A stretch of DNA of 62,795 nt from an uncultured Coriobacteriales bacterium (GCA_934646835.1 CAKUES010000013.1:1-62795), one strand, 5' to 3'. Shown: positions 18,028 to 27,588, counted from the stretch's first letter. Translations and numbers: made by a program. Notes: generated by a model from the letters alone, not told the origin.

Positions 18028-19452
18028 ATGGCGCAAGATAAACAGGAGAAGGCGGCCTGTACGGTCACCCAGGCGATGAACATCGCCAAGCGCGGGCTCG
18101 AGCAGATCCGCCTGACGGTTGTCGGCGAGATATGCGAGCTCAGCGACAAGCCCGGCTACAAGGCCGTTTACTTCACCATCCGCGATGAGGACAGCGTCAT
18201 GCCCTGCATCGTGTGGAGAAACGTCTACGCAGCCTCCGGTGTCGAGCTCAAGAACGGCGCCCTGGTCCAGCTCACGGGCAATTTCAGCGCTTATCCCGCC
18301 AGGGGCTCTATGCAGTTCAGCGTGCGCAAGCTTGCTATCGCCGGCGAGGGCAGCGTGCGCGAGCAGATAGCGCGTCTGGCTCGCAAACTCGAAGCGGAAG
18401 GCCTCATGGACCCGGCCCGCAAGCGCCGCACCCCAGCGCTGCCGGAGCGCATCGCTGTCATTACCTCGCCCAGGGGCAAGGCCATCAGGGATGTCATGCG
18501 CACATTGCGTAGGCGCTACCCGCTTGGGGAGCTCATGGTGTTTGGCGTGCCTGTCGAGGGCGATGGTGCCGCAGGCTTTATGTGCGAGGCGCTCGAGGCC
18601 GCCCAGCGCACCTTCCCTGCGCCAGACGTCATTCTCTTGGTGCGCGGTGGCGGTGCCTACGAGGTGATGATGCCCTACAACGACGAGGCACTTGCCCGTG
18701 CCATCGCTGCCTGCACTATCCCCGTCGTCACCGGCATCGGGCATGAGCCGGACAACTTCATCGCCGACATGGTGGCAGACCGCCGTTGCTCGACGCCTAC
18801 TGCGGCAGCGGAGTCAATTTCGCTGTCGGTTGACGAGCTGGCGGGCAAGGTGGCAAATGCGACGCGCGCGCTCGACAACGCCTTCGACCAACGCATCGAG
18901 GGCATGCGGCATCGCTTGGCGCGCTTAAGCGACCGGCCTGTTTGGAAAGATCCCAACTTCCTGTTGGGCGACTTTGCCCAAAGCGTCGACATGGCGCAGG
19001 AGAAGCTCTCCCATGCACTGCCCGGTGTCTTGAGGGAGAACCGCTCAACGCTTGACTTGCTCGCCCAGCGCCTCGAGCATGCGATCCCGGATGCTTTGGA
19101 GCGCCAAGGTGTCGAGCTCGAGCAGATGAGGGCCAGGCTCGACTCGGGCGCTGCGGCGTTCCTTGCCGCCTGCCAAAGGCGCGTGGAGCTCTCGCAGCAG
19201 CAGCTGGAACATGTGGGCAAGGGTTTGACGGAGCAGTCTGCGAGGGAGCTCGCGCTTGCAGCGGCGCGCCTGGATGCGCTCTCGCCGCTCAAGACGCTCT
19301 CGCGCGGCTACTCGATCACCTACGCGCAAAGCGGCCCCTCCATCATCAAGAGCGTTGCTGGTGTCAGCGCCGGCGACAAGGTCACGGTTCGCGTTGAAGA
19401 CGGAAGCATGGAGTGCACGGTCGACGCCGTTAGCGCTCCTGGCAATGAATAG
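18028..19452 (+). CDS. xseA: exodeoxyribonuclease VII large subunit
   Basis: A 474-residue catalytic subunit of ExoVII, which degrades single-stranded DNA in repair. The N-terminal OB-fold (about 10-110) includes VVGEICELSDKPGYKAVYFTIRDE. The catalytic region shows ITSPRGKAIRDV, VILVRGGGAYE and PVVTGIGHEPDNFIADMVAD, all typical. A long coiled-coil and the C-terminal RGYSIT motif complete it. Alternative starts at TTG 18013 and GTG 18022 exist; ATG 18028 is preferred. xseB follows after 12 bases. Confidence 0.95.
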   Translation: MAQDKQEKAACTVTQAMNIAKRGLEQIRLTVVGEICELSDKPGYKAVYFTIRDEDSVMPCIVWRNVYAASGVELKNGALVQLTGNFSAYPARGSMQFSVRKLAIAGEGSVREQIARLARKLEAEGLMDPARKRRTPALPERIAVITSPRGKAIRDVMRTLRRRYPLGELMVFGVPVEGDGAAGFMCEALEAAQRTFPAPDVILLVRGGGAYEVMMPYNDEALARAIAACTIPVVTGIGHEPDNFIADMVADRRCSTPTAAAESISLSVDELAGKVANATRALDNAFDQRIEGMRHRLARLSDRPVWKDPNFLLGDFAQSVDMAQEKLSHALPGVLRENRSTLDLLAQRLEHAIPDALERQGVELEQMRARLDSGAAAFLAACQRRVELSQQQLEHVGKGLTEQSARELALAAARLDALSPLKTLSRGYSITYAQSGPSIIKSVAGVSAGDKVTVRVEDGSMECTVDAVSAPGNE

Positions 19453-19464
19453 GAAGGAACAATC

Positions 19465-19701
19465 ATGAAGAACATCGAGGAAATGAGCTTTAAAGAGGGC
19501 CTGGTCGAGCTCGACGGCATCGTTCGCTCCCTGGAATCCAACCAGCTCGAGCTCGAGCAGAGCATCGAGAGCTACGAGCGCGGCGTCGCCTTGCTTGGCT
19601 CCTTGAAGAAACGCCTGGACGAGGCCCAGCAGAAGGTCACCGTCCTTATGGGCGAGCTGCAGCCGGATGAGGGCGACGAGGTCGATGGCAGGCTCAGTTA
19701 G
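19465..19701 (+). CDS. xseB: exodeoxyribonuclease VII small subunit
   Basis: A 78-residue XseB, the small helical partner of XseA. It shows SFKEGLVELDGIVRSLESNQLELEQSIESYERGVALL, the family's helix-turn-helix heptad pattern. Several XseB chains bind one XseA. It lies 12 bases after xseA in the same operon. Confidence 0.95.
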   Translation: MKNIEEMSFKEGLVELDGIVRSLESNQLELEQSIESYERGVALLGSLKKRLDEAQQKVTVLMGELQPDEGDEVDGRLS

Positions 19702-19916
19702 CCTTTGCTCCAGCTAGATGCGCTCGGGCGGCGTCTGGCTGGGATGAAACACAGGTCTCAGGTAGGTTTTAGGCAAGATGTGACACGCTGACAGGCGGCA
19801 TGTGTCCGCTTGCAGGCTGAGGGGTGCCCTCAAAAGGCCTTGCTGTGTGAAAATAGGCGAATACGAAACATGACAAATGCCTTGCAAGAAGGCCTGACCC
19901 CCACGAAAGAGGGAGT

Positions 19917-21107
19917 ATGAACGTTCTCGTTATCAACGCCGGCAGCTCGTCGCTCAAGTACCAGGTTATCAACATGACCGATGAGAGCGTTATCGCAAAG
20001 GGCCTGTGCGAGAAAGTCGGTTGCGACGACGCCTTCTGCAAGCAGTGGTACAGCGATGACAACAAGGTCATCACCAAGCCGATGAAAAACCACCTCGAGG
20101 CCATGCAGGTCGTCATCGACACCCTGGTCAAGGACCTCGGTGGTCTGGACATGATTGACGCCATCGGCCATCGCGTCGTCCACGGCGGTGAGAAGTTCGA
20201 CAAGAGCTGCCTCGTCGACGACCAGGTCCTCGCAGACATTGAGGCCCTCTCCGAGCTCGCCCCTCTTCACAACCCGCCTGCGCTCAAGTGCATCAACGCG
20301 TGCATGGACCTCATGCCGGGCGTTCCCAACACGGTCGTCTTCGACACTGCGTTTCACCAGACGCTGGCACCGCGCAACTACATGTACCCGCTGCCCTATG
20401 AGTTCTACGAGCGCTACGGCATCCGCAAGTACGGTGCACACGGCACCAGCCACCGCTACATCGCCAACCGCACAGCAGAGCTGCTCGGCAGGCCCCTGCA
20501 GGACCTCAAGATCATCACCTGCCACCTGGGCAACGGTTGCTCCCTGACTGCGGTCGACCACGGCTGCTCTGCAGACACTTCCATGGGCTTCACTCCGCTG
20601 GGCGGCCTGATGATGGGCACTCGCTGCGGTGACATCGACCCCGCCATCGTCACCTTCCTCATGGAGCAGGAGGGCTACACCCCCGGCGAGATCAACCAGA
20701 TCATGAACCGTGAGTCCGGCCTTGCAGGCATCTCCGGCCTCTCCAACGACCTGCGCGTCGTCAAGGCTGCGACGCTGGCTGGTCACAAGCGCGCGACGCT
20801 GGCCTATGACATGTACTCCAACAGCGTCAAGAAGATGATCGGCTCTTACATCGCCGTCATGGGAGGTGTCGACGCCATTGCCTTCGCCGGTGGTGTTGGG
20901 GAGCACTGCGAGCGCATGCGTCGCATGATCCTCTCCGGCCTCGAGCCGCTGGGTATCATCCTGGATCATGCAGCCAACAGGGCGGAGAGCGTCGAGAGCA
21001 TCATCAGCGACGACCGTTCCAGGGTGAAGATCCTCATCGTTCCCACCAACGAGGAGCTCATGATCGCCCGCGACACGGCAAAGCTCGTCAGCGGTGAGGA
21101 GCTGTAG
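19917..21107 (+). CDS. ackA: acetate kinase
   Basis: A 396-residue ASKHA-fold kinase that interconverts acetyl phosphate plus ADP and acetate plus ATP, the last step of acetate fermentation. Motifs seen: MNVLVINAGSSSLKYQ at the N-terminus, GHRVVHGGEKF, VFDTAFHQTL, YGAHGTSHRYI, CHLGNGCSLTAV and AFAGGVGEH. The start has AGAGGGAG upstream. The phosphotransacetylase gene pta, usually the neighbour, is not here. The 215-base gap before ackA shows no gene and no convincing promoter. Confidence 0.97.
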   Translation: MNVLVINAGSSSLKYQVINMTDESVIAKGLCEKVGCDDAFCKQWYSDDNKVITKPMKNHLEAMQVVIDTLVKDLGGLDMIDAIGHRVVHGGEKFDKSCLVDDQVLADIEALSELAPLHNPPALKCINACMDLMPGVPNTVVFDTAFHQTLAPRNYMYPLPYEFYERYGIRKYGAHGTSHRYIANRTAELLGRPLQDLKIITCHLGNGCSLTAVDHGCSADTSMGFTPLGGLMMGTRCGDIDPAIVTFLMEQEGYTPGEINQIMNRESGLAGISGLSNDLRVVKAATLAGHKRATLAYDMYSNSVKKMIGSYIAVMGGVDAIAFAGGVGEHCERMRRMILSGLEPLGIILDHAANRAESVESIISDDRSRVKILIVPTNEELMIARDTAKLVSGEEL

Positions 21108-21127
21108 GAGCTCGCTTAACGGCGACG

Positions 21128-21196
21128 TTATGCACGTCTAAACGTTAAAGCTGCATAAAAAGTTAAAATAATGCAAAATTTGTGCATAATTCTCAC
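21128..21196. promoter_or_regulatory. candidate ArgR operator region
   Basis: An AT-rich stretch with repeated TGCATAA-type half-sites. The best is ATGCA-AAATTTG-TGCAT (21171-21187), a perfect 5-bp dyad extendable to 7 bp with one mismatch. Others lie at about 21128 (TTATGCA) and 21152 (TGCATAA). It is immediately upstream of the arg promoter, and argR is the last gene of this cluster, so ArgR binding is inferred. Confidence 0.5.
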
Positions 21197-21202
21197 TTTT
21201 TA

Positions 21203-21231
21203 TTGAACAGCACTGAGAAAAAGCGCATAAT
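21203..21231 (+). promoter_or_regulatory. promoter of argCJBDFR
   Basis: -35 TTGAAC (21203-21208), 17-bp spacer, -10 CATAAT (21226-21231). A further GCATAAT half-site overlaps the -10 box, which would let a repressor block polymerase. The start point is near 21238, about 80 bases before argC. Confidence 0.7.
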
Positions 21232-21242
21232 ACACCTACCCG

Positions 21243-21269
21243 GGGCCCGCCGCGAGCGGGTCCTTTTGT
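21243..21269 (+). terminator. leader hairpin with T tract before argC (possible attenuator)
   Basis: GGGCCCGC (21243-21250) pairs with GCGGGTCC (21256-21263) with one wobble around CGCGA, followed by TTTTGT. It lies within the untranslated leader, between the promoter and the argC start, so it would terminate the arg operon early unless prevented. Confidence 0.5.
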
Positions 21270-21316
21270 ATCGAGAAGAGCTTGGGAAGGCTCAAGGAAC
21301 GAAAGGTAGTGGTCGT

Positions 21317-22357
21317 ATGATCAGGGCGGCAGTCGTAGGAGCAGCAGGCTATGCTGGGGCAGAGGCCGTGCGCATTCTCTGCGGTCATCCTGACTTCGAG
21401 CTTACCTGCATTACCTCCACCGGAGACGCCGGCAAGCGCATGTCGGAGCTCTATCCTGCCTTGCTCGGTATCTGCGACCTCGCGTTCGAGCCCCACGACG
21501 CTGCTGCCGTTGCGGCAAAGGCAGACGTCGCGTTTCTGGCCGTCCCGCACACGGCTTCTTTGGCGATGACGCCGGAGCTGGTGGCGGCAGGAGTGCAGGT
21601 CGTCGACCTCTCCGCCGACTATCGCATCGCGGATCCGGAGGTTTACGAGGCTTGGTACAACGCTAAACATACGAGTACGGACCTGCTCGCCCAAGCGGTG
21701 TATGCCCTGCCGGAGGTTGCACGCGAGCAGATCGCCGCGAAACCGCCCGTCATCTCCTGCCCTGGCTGCTATCCCACCGCATCCGCGCTGGCTGGCCTCC
21801 CGCTCGCAGAGAGCGGCAAGCTCGGCGAGGGCCAGGTGATCATCGCAGCCCTGTCCGGCGTGAGCGGTGCAGGTCGCAAGCCGAGCGCGAAGACGCACTT
21901 CTGCAGCTCTGACGAGTCGGTCGGGCTGTACGGCTTGCCGCACCGCCACACCCCGGAGATCGCCCAGACCTATACGCGCGCTGCAGGACACGAGGTCGAG
22001 GTCCTCTTCACCCCGCATCTGGTGCCGATGGTGCGCGGTCTTCTTGCAACCGTCTACCTGCCCCTGGCCCAGCCGATGTCCGACGATGAGGCTCACGAGC
22101 TCTATGCAAAGCGCTATGAAGACGAGCCTTTCGTCACCGTGCTGCCGCAGGGCATGATGCCCCAAACGGCTTGGGTGGAGGGCAGCAACCGAGCCCAAGT
22201 GGGCGTGAAGGTCGCCCCGGATGGCAAGACGCTCATCGCGAGCTGTGCGATCGACAACCTCGTCAAGGGTGCGGCGGGACAGGCGGTGCAGGCTGCGAAT
22301 ATCGCCTTTGGGCTTGCAGAGACCGCGGGTCTCGACGGGTCCTGCCCGGTCGTTTAG
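21317..22357 (+). CDS. argC: N-acetyl-gamma-glutamyl-phosphate reductase
   Basis: A 346-residue NADPH-dependent reductase, third step of arginine biosynthesis. The Rossmann start is IRAAVVGAAGYAGAEAVRIL. The catalytic Cys lies in VISCPGCYPTA, and the C-terminal part has SGAGRKPSAKTHF and HRHTPEI. An open frame extends upstream to 21182 but crosses the promoter and leader hairpin. ATG 21317 has GAAAGG upstream and begins at the normal N-terminus. First gene of argCJBDF-argR. Confidence 0.95.
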   Translation: MIRAAVVGAAGYAGAEAVRILCGHPDFELTCITSTGDAGKRMSELYPALLGICDLAFEPHDAAAVAAKADVAFLAVPHTASLAMTPELVAAGVQVVDLSADYRIADPEVYEAWYNAKHTSTDLLAQAVYALPEVAREQIAAKPPVISCPGCYPTASALAGLPLAESGKLGEGQVIIAALSGVSGAGRKPSAKTHFCSSDESVGLYGLPHRHTPEIAQTYTRAAGHEVEVLFTPHLVPMVRGLLATVYLPLAQPMSDDEAHELYAKRYEDEPFVTVLPQGMMPQTAWVEGSNRAQVGVKVAPDGKTLIASCAIDNLVKGAAGQAVQAANIAFGLAETAGLDGSCPVV

Positions 22358-22463
22358 GAATTAGGCGCACCTTCTTCTGTGGGGTGTGATTGGTGGCGGC
22401 CTCGAGGGGCTGCCGATAGTTGAGCTTGATTGACTGATACCGGTATCTGAAAGGAAGGCATTC

Positions 22464-23687
22464 ATGAGTGCCGTTGAGTTTGTAGACGGGGGCGTTACCG
22501 CTCCCAAGGGATTTGTCGCTGCGGGCCTGCACGTTGGCTTTAGGCACGACCCTAATCGCCGCGATGCGTCGCTGGTGTTCTCCCAGGTTGAGGATACGGT
22601 GGCGGCGGGCACGTTCACCCAAAACGTCTTCTGCGCAGCCCCGGTGAAGCTCTCCCGCAAGGTGGCGCAGTCCGGTCACGCGCGTGCTGTCATCCTCAAC
22701 TCCGGCACCGCCAACGCGGCAACGGGAAAGCCGGGTGACGAGGCTGCCCTCAAGCAGCAGCAGCTCACCGCCCAAGCGCTCGGTATCGAACAAGACGAGG
22801 TCTTCGTCGCATCCACCGGCGTCATCGGCGTGCAGCTTCCCATGGGGCCCTTCGAGACGGGCCTGCCCAAGCTGGCAGAGGCGCTCTCTGACAGCCGCGA
22901 GGCCGCAACAGACGCCGCCAAGGGCATCATGACCACGGACACCGTCTCCAAGGAGTGTGCGGCAATCTTTGAGATCGACGGTGTCTCCTACGCGATCGGC
23001 GGCATGTCCAAGGGCTCTGGCATGATCCAGCCCAACATGGCGACGATGCTCGCCGTCCTCACGACGGATGCCGCTGTCGAGAAGGGCGCACTCAAGCAGG
23101 CGCTCAAGGCGGCAGTCGACCACTCCTTCAACAAGATCACGGTCGACAGCGACACCTCCACCAACGACTCCTGCTTCTGCTTGGCCAACGGCGCTGCCGA
23201 AGGCCCGGTTATCGAGGTAGGCAGCGAGGCCTTCGAGGTCTTCGCCGCCGCCCTGCGTGCGGTGTGCGAGAACCTCGCGCGCAAGATGGCGGCCGACGGC
23301 GAGGGCGCAACCAAGCTCGTGACGGTCAACATCACGGGTGCGGCAAGCGACGAGGACGCGGACAAGGCAGCGCGCACCATCGCCAACTCGCCGCTCGTCA
23401 AGACGGCTATTGCAGGCCACGACTGCAACTGGGGTCGCATTGCGGCGGCTCTCGGCCGCAGCGGCGCTGCCTTCGAGCAGGAAAACGTCGATATCGACAT
23501 CATGGGCATGCCCGTGCTGCGCGGCGGCCTGCCCTGTGGCTTTGACGAGGACGAGGCGCTCAAGCGCTTCGAGCAAGACGAGATCGTCATCGACGTCGAG
23601 ATGGGCGCCGGCAGCTGCTCGACGCGCATGTGGACCTGCGACTTCACGCACGACTACATCAGCATCAACGCCGATTACCGCAGCTAG
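22464..23687 (+). CDS. argJ: bifunctional ornithine acetyltransferase / N-acetylglutamate synthase
   Basis: A 407-residue ArgJ, which transfers the acetyl group from N-acetylornithine to glutamate and thus recycles it. The precursor cleaves itself before Thr194 in the motif PNMATMLA. ILNSGTANAATG, ASTGVIGVQLPM and GHDCNWGRIAAALG are typical. No argE or argA is needed in the cyclic pathway if ArgJ is bifunctional; whether this one also uses acetyl-CoA cannot be read from sequence. A 106-base gap separates it from argC. Confidence 0.95.
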   Translation: MSAVEFVDGGVTAPKGFVAAGLHVGFRHDPNRRDASLVFSQVEDTVAAGTFTQNVFCAAPVKLSRKVAQSGHARAVILNSGTANAATGKPGDEAALKQQQLTAQALGIEQDEVFVASTGVIGVQLPMGPFETGLPKLAEALSDSREAATDAAKGIMTTDTVSKECAAIFEIDGVSYAIGGMSKGSGMIQPNMATMLAVLTTDAAVEKGALKQALKAAVDHSFNKITVDSDTSTNDSCFCLANGAAEGPVIEVGSEAFEVFAAALRAVCENLARKMAADGEGATKLVTVNITGAASDEDADKAARTIANSPLVKTAIAGHDCNWGRIAAALGRSGAAFEQENVDIDIMGMPVLRGGLPCGFDEDEALKRFEQDEIVIDVEMGAGSCSTRMWTCDFTHDYISINADYRS

Positions 23688-23778
23688 GGGCGCAGGCGGG
23701 ACACCCAGGCAGTCTGCTTGCCCGCAGCTGTGAAGAGGATTTACCACCGAGGTTTTTGATCGGATAAGAAGGAAAGCA

Positions 23779-24801
23779 ATGATATTCCGCAAGAAGTACC
23801 AGAAGGTCTCCATCCAGGAGCTCGGCGAGCTGCCCAGCGCGGCGCGCGCCAAGGCCCTGATGGAGATGATGCCCTGGATCGAGGACATCGCAGGAAAGAC
23901 CATCGTCATCAAGTACGGTGGCGCGGCCATGGTCGAGGAAGAGCTGCGCGAGGCGGTCGTCGACGACTTGCTGATGCTCAAGCTCATGGGTGCCAAGCCC
24001 GTTATCGTCCACGGCGGCGGCCCGGCCATCAACAAGATGATGGAGCGCCTCGACATCCCCGTTTCCTGGAAGAACGGCCAGCGCGTCACCGACGAGGCGA
24101 CCATGGAGGTCGTCAAGATGACGCTGGTGGGCAAGGTCAACCAGGAGCTCGTCAGCGCCATCAACTCGCATGGCTCCATCGCCGTCGGCCTCAACGGCGC
24201 GGACGCCAAGATCATCCAGGCCCAGCAGCTCGACCCGGAGCTCGGACGCGTGGGCAAGGTCGTCAAGGTCGACACCACGCTCATCAAGGACCTGCTCAAC
24301 GCGGACTACATCCCCGTCATCGCGACGGTTGGCTATGGCAGCGACGGCGACTTCAACATCAACGCCGACACCGTTGCCGGAGAGATCGCCGCAGCGCTTG
24401 GCGCGCAGAAGATCGTCTTCATGACCGATGTCGACGGTCTGTACATGGACTTTTCCGACAAGAGCACCCTGGTCTTGCGCATGGCGCTGCAGGAGGCGGT
24501 CGACCTCGCGGAGAGCGGCAAGCTCGCCAAGGGCATGATCCCCAAGATCAACGCGATCGTGACCGCGCTTTCCTCCGGCGTGCGCAAGGCGCACATCATC
24601 AACGGCAAGACGCTGCACTCGCTTGTGCTCGAGATCTTCACCGACGAGGGCGTCGGCACCATGATCATGAGGGGCTTCGATGACGAGGCCGACCCCGGCT
24701 TCGTCGAGGCGCCGGTGAGCAACTTCGCAGCCAAGCTCGAGAGCCCCATCGCGAGCTTTGGCAGCGCCGCAGCGTTTAACAAGGCCCGGGAAGGAGAATA
24801 A
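23779..24801 (+). CDS. argB: acetylglutamate kinase
   Basis: A 340-residue amino-acid kinase that phosphorylates N-acetylglutamate, the usual feedback-controlled step. It shows TIVIKYGGAAM (phosphate-binding Lys), PVIVHGGGPAIN, GLNGADAKII, IPVIATVGYGSDGDFNINADTVAGEIA and KGMIPKI. It is longer than typical ArgB at the N-terminus (about 30 residues before the first strand). N-terminal helices of this kind are found in arginine-sensitive hexameric enzymes, so inhibition by arginine is plausible. Start ATG 23779 has AAGGAA upstream. Confidence 0.95.
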   Translation: MIFRKKYQKVSIQELGELPSAARAKALMEMMPWIEDIAGKTIVIKYGGAAMVEEELREAVVDDLLMLKLMGAKPVIVHGGGPAINKMMERLDIPVSWKNGQRVTDEATMEVVKMTLVGKVNQELVSAINSHGSIAVGLNGADAKIIQAQQLDPELGRVGKVVKVDTTLIKDLLNADYIPVIATVGYGSDGDFNINADTVAGEIAAALGAQKIVFMTDVDGLYMDFSDKSTLVLRMALQEAVDLAESGKLAKGMIPKINAIVTALSSGVRKAHIINGKTLHSLVLEIFTDEGVGTMIMRGFDDEADPGFVEAPVSNFAAKLESPIASFGSAAAFNKAREGE

Positions 24802-24803
24802 CC

Positions 24804-26027
24804 ATGGGTACTGCATTCGATAAAGCCAAGGAGCTCGACGAGAAGCACGTGATGCACACCTTCGTGCGCAAGCCGGTCGAGTTTGTGAGTGGCAAGGGCA
24901 TGAAGCTCTATGACGACGAGGGCAAGGAGTACCGCGACTTCTTGAGCGGCATCGGCGTCGTGAGCGTGGGCCACAGCGAGCCGCACGTGGTCAAGGCCAT
25001 TCAGGACCAAGCGGCCAAGCTGCTGCACGTGGGCAACTACTACTACGTCGAGCACCGCGGTGAGCTCGCCGAGCGCATCACCGGCTGGCTCAAGGGCGAC
25101 GGCGACGAGGAATGGCTGATGTTCTTTGCCAACAGCGGCGCAGAGGCCAACGAGGGCGCGATTAAGACCGCGCGCAGGTGGGGCAAGGAGCACGCAGGCG
25201 GCAATTACGGCATCATCTCCGCCAACCGCTCCTTCCACGGCCGCACCTACGCGACCTTGGCCGCAACCGCTCAGGACGCAAAGCAAGATCCCTTCGCCCC
25301 GCTGCCCGGCGGATTTACAAGCGTGCCGCTCAACGACATCGCCGCGATGGAGGAAGCTGTCAAGACCCCCATCGACGACACGATGCCCGTGGCGGTGCTC
25401 CTCGAGCCCGTGCAGGGCGAGAGCGGCGTGTGGCCCTGCACCCAGGAGTACCTCGAGGCAGTGCGCCGCCTGTGCGACGAGAACAACATGCTGCTTATCT
25501 TTGACGAGGTCCAGACCGGCTTCTTCCGCTGCGGGAAGCCCTTCGCCTTCCAGACCTACGGCGTCGAGCCTGACATCGTCAGCATGGCCAAGGGTATCGG
25601 CGGTGGCGTCCCCATGGGCGGCTTTGCGGCGCGCGCGAGCGTCGCAGAGGTCATGAAGCCCGGTATGCACGGCACGACCTTTGGCGGAAGCCCGCTGGCC
25701 TGCGCGGCAAGTGACGCGGTGACTACGCTGATGTCCGATCCCGCCTTTGCCCAAAACGTCAACGAGACGGGAGCCTACCTGCGCGAGCAGCTTGGTAAGC
25801 TTCCCTTTGTAAAAGACGTTCGAGGCCGCGGCCTCATGTGCGGCATCACGCTCGATAAGCCGGTAGCCGGCGCGGTTGTGCTCGCGGGCCTCAAGCACGG
25901 GCTCGTGCTCAACAACCCGGCAGCCGACATCATGCGTTTCCTGCCGCCGCTGATCTGCTCGAAGGAAGACGTTGACTTCCTCATCGAGCAGCTGCCCAAA
26001 TGCTACGAGGAGGCATGTAATGGATAA
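24804..26027 (+). CDS. argD: acetylornithine aminotransferase
   Basis: A 407-residue class III PLP aminotransferase that converts N-acetylglutamate semialdehyde to N-acetylornithine. It shows FANSGAEANEGAIKTARRW, HGRTYATLAATAQ, VLLEPVQGESGV, LLIFDEVQTGFFRCG and the PLP Lys263 in SMAKGIGGGVPMGG. It starts 3 bases after argB and overlaps argF by 8 bases, so the genes are translationally coupled. Confidence 0.95.
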   Translation: MGTAFDKAKELDEKHVMHTFVRKPVEFVSGKGMKLYDDEGKEYRDFLSGIGVVSVGHSEPHVVKAIQDQAAKLLHVGNYYYVEHRGELAERITGWLKGDGDEEWLMFFANSGAEANEGAIKTARRWGKEHAGGNYGIISANRSFHGRTYATLAATAQDAKQDPFAPLPGGFTSVPLNDIAAMEEAVKTPIDDTMPVAVLLEPVQGESGVWPCTQEYLEAVRRLCDENNMLLIFDEVQTGFFRCGKPFAFQTYGVEPDIVSMAKGIGGGVPMGGFAARASVAEVMKPGMHGTTFGGSPLACAASDAVTTLMSDPAFAQNVNETGAYLREQLGKLPFVKDVRGRGLMCGITLDKPVAGAVVLAGLKHGLVLNNPAADIMRFLPPLICSKEDVDFLIEQLPKCYEEACNG

Positions 26028-27027
26028 CACCCCCGATATCGACCTTACGGCGATTGAAGAGGCGATGCGCAGCGCCTGCCACGGCGGACCCAACCTGGCA
26101 GGACGCGATGTGACGCGCCTGCTCGACCTCACCCCGGACGAGTTCGACCTCGTGCTCGACACTGCCGCGCAGCAGAAGGAGGAGTGGGCCTACGGCAACT
26201 ACGAGACCCCCTGCAAGGGGAAGTCCGTTGCCATCATCATGGAGAAGCCCTCGCTGCGCACGCGCACGAGCTTCGAGGTGGGCGCCGCCCGCCTGGGTGC
26301 GCACCCCGTCGTCATGGCCGATGGCAACTCTGCCTTCAGCCGCGGCGAGACCGTGCAAGACACCACGCTCGTCCTCGAGCGCTTTGTGGACTGCATCGTC
26401 TTGCGCACCTTCGAGCAGAGCAAGGTCGAGGAGGTCGCCGACTGGGCGAACATTCCGGTCATCAACGCGTTGAGCGATGACTTCCACCCTTGCCAGGGCT
26501 TGGCAGATGCGCTGACCATCCGCGAGAAGAAGGGCTCTCTTGAGGGTCTGACCGTTGCCTACGTGGGCGACGGTGCCAACAACATGGCGCACACCTATCT
26601 CGAGATGGGTGCCCTGGCTGGCATGAACGTGCGCATCGGCTGTCCGGAGACGCACATGCCCTACGAGGAGTACGTCGAGGAGTGCGAGGAAGTCGCCGAG
26701 CTCACGGGTGGTTCCGTCACGGTGACCAACGACGTGCGCGAGGCCGTGGCCGGCGCAGACGTCGTGCTCACAGACACCTGGACCTCCATGGGCGACGAGG
26801 ACGCGCACGACGACAACCTCGCAGCCTTCGAGGGCTGGCAGGTCAACGCCGAGCTCATGATGCTGGCCAAGCCCGATGCGATCTTCATGCACTGCCTGCC
26901 CGCGCATCGCGGCGAGGAGGTCACCGACGAGGTGATCGACGGCGAGCAGAGCGTGGTCTACGACGAGGCGGAAAACCGCCTGCATGTGCAGAAGGCGCTC
27001 ATGAGCCTGGTCATGGGAGGTGCGTAG
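26020..27027 (+). CDS. argF: ornithine carbamoyltransferase
   Basis: A 335-residue transcarbamylase that makes citrulline from ornithine and carbamoyl phosphate. The carbamoyl phosphate loop reads KPSLRTRTSFE (Leu in place of the common Thr after Ser). ALSDDFHPCQGLADALTI and FMHCLPAHRGEEV are the further substrate motifs. An ATG at 25972 also lies in frame inside argD, but ATG 26020 has GAGGAGG 8 bases upstream and a normal N-terminus. Coupled to argD by an 8-base overlap; argR follows after 3 bases. Confidence 0.95.
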   Translation: MDNTPDIDLTAIEEAMRSACHGGPNLAGRDVTRLLDLTPDEFDLVLDTAAQQKEEWAYGNYETPCKGKSVAIIMEKPSLRTRTSFEVGAARLGAHPVVMADGNSAFSRGETVQDTTLVLERFVDCIVLRTFEQSKVEEVADWANIPVINALSDDFHPCQGLADALTIREKKGSLEGLTVAYVGDGANNMAHTYLEMGALAGMNVRIGCPETHMPYEEYVEECEEVAELTGGSVTVTNDVREAVAGADVVLTDTWTSMGDEDAHDDNLAAFEGWQVNAELMMLAKPDAIFMHCLPAHRGEEVTDEVIDGEQSVVYDEAENRLHVQKALMSLVMGGA

Positions 27028-27030
27028 GGC

Positions 27031-27459
27031 ATGTCCGCAGTTCGTGCTGACAGGAAGGGCGCGATCAAGAGCATCGTTCAAGAAAACGCCGTTCGCACTC
27101 AGGGCGAGATCATGGAGCTGCTCAAGGAGCATGGCTTCGAGGTGACCCAGGCGACGGTGAGCCGCGACATGGCTGCCTTGCGTTTGGAGAAGGACGCGAG
27201 CGGCACCTACGTGCTGCCGGAGATGTCCCACCTGAGGACGGTCGTCAAAGCCCAGGTGCGCGAGACGCGCCGTGCGGGCAACCAGGTGATCGTCATCTGC
27301 GGTCCCGGTGCCGCTCAGGGCATCGCCGCTGCCATCGACGCGGCCCGTCCCGACGGCGTGCTCGGCAGCATCGCCGGCGACGACACCATCCTCGTCATCG
27401 CCCAAGACGACGAGGCCGGCGCGCGCTTCCAAGAGCAGGTCGAGAGGCTGATCGCTTAG
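27031..27459 (+). CDS. argR: arginine repressor
   Basis: A 142-residue ArgR with an N-terminal winged helix (RTQGEIMELLKEHGFEVTQATVSRDMAALRL) and a C-terminal hexamerisation and arginine-binding domain ending in VLGSIAGDDTILVIAQD. It represses arginine genes when arginine is bound. As the last gene of argCJBDF-argR it probably controls its own operon through the TGCATAA-type sites at 21128-21196 and at the promoter. Confidence 0.95.
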   Translation: MSAVRADRKGAIKSIVQENAVRTQGEIMELLKEHGFEVTQATVSRDMAALRLEKDASGTYVLPEMSHLRTVVKAQVRETRRAGNQVIVICGPGAAQGIAAAIDAARPDGVLGSIAGDDTILVIAQDDEAGARFQEQVERLIA

Positions 27460-27588
27460 CAACATCGCATGTTACGAGTTGTTCACACGTACATGCGCTT
27501 CAAGTATTGGATACTGTTCCGCTAGGAATTTGGTAAAAGACGGCAGGGGCTGAAGAGAGCTCGCCGTGTTGGATGAAAGGAAACGAAA

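Noticed and set aside
21182..21316. N-terminal extension of ArgC from 21182
   Set aside because: It covers the promoter and leader hairpin; the Rossmann start lies at ATG 21317.
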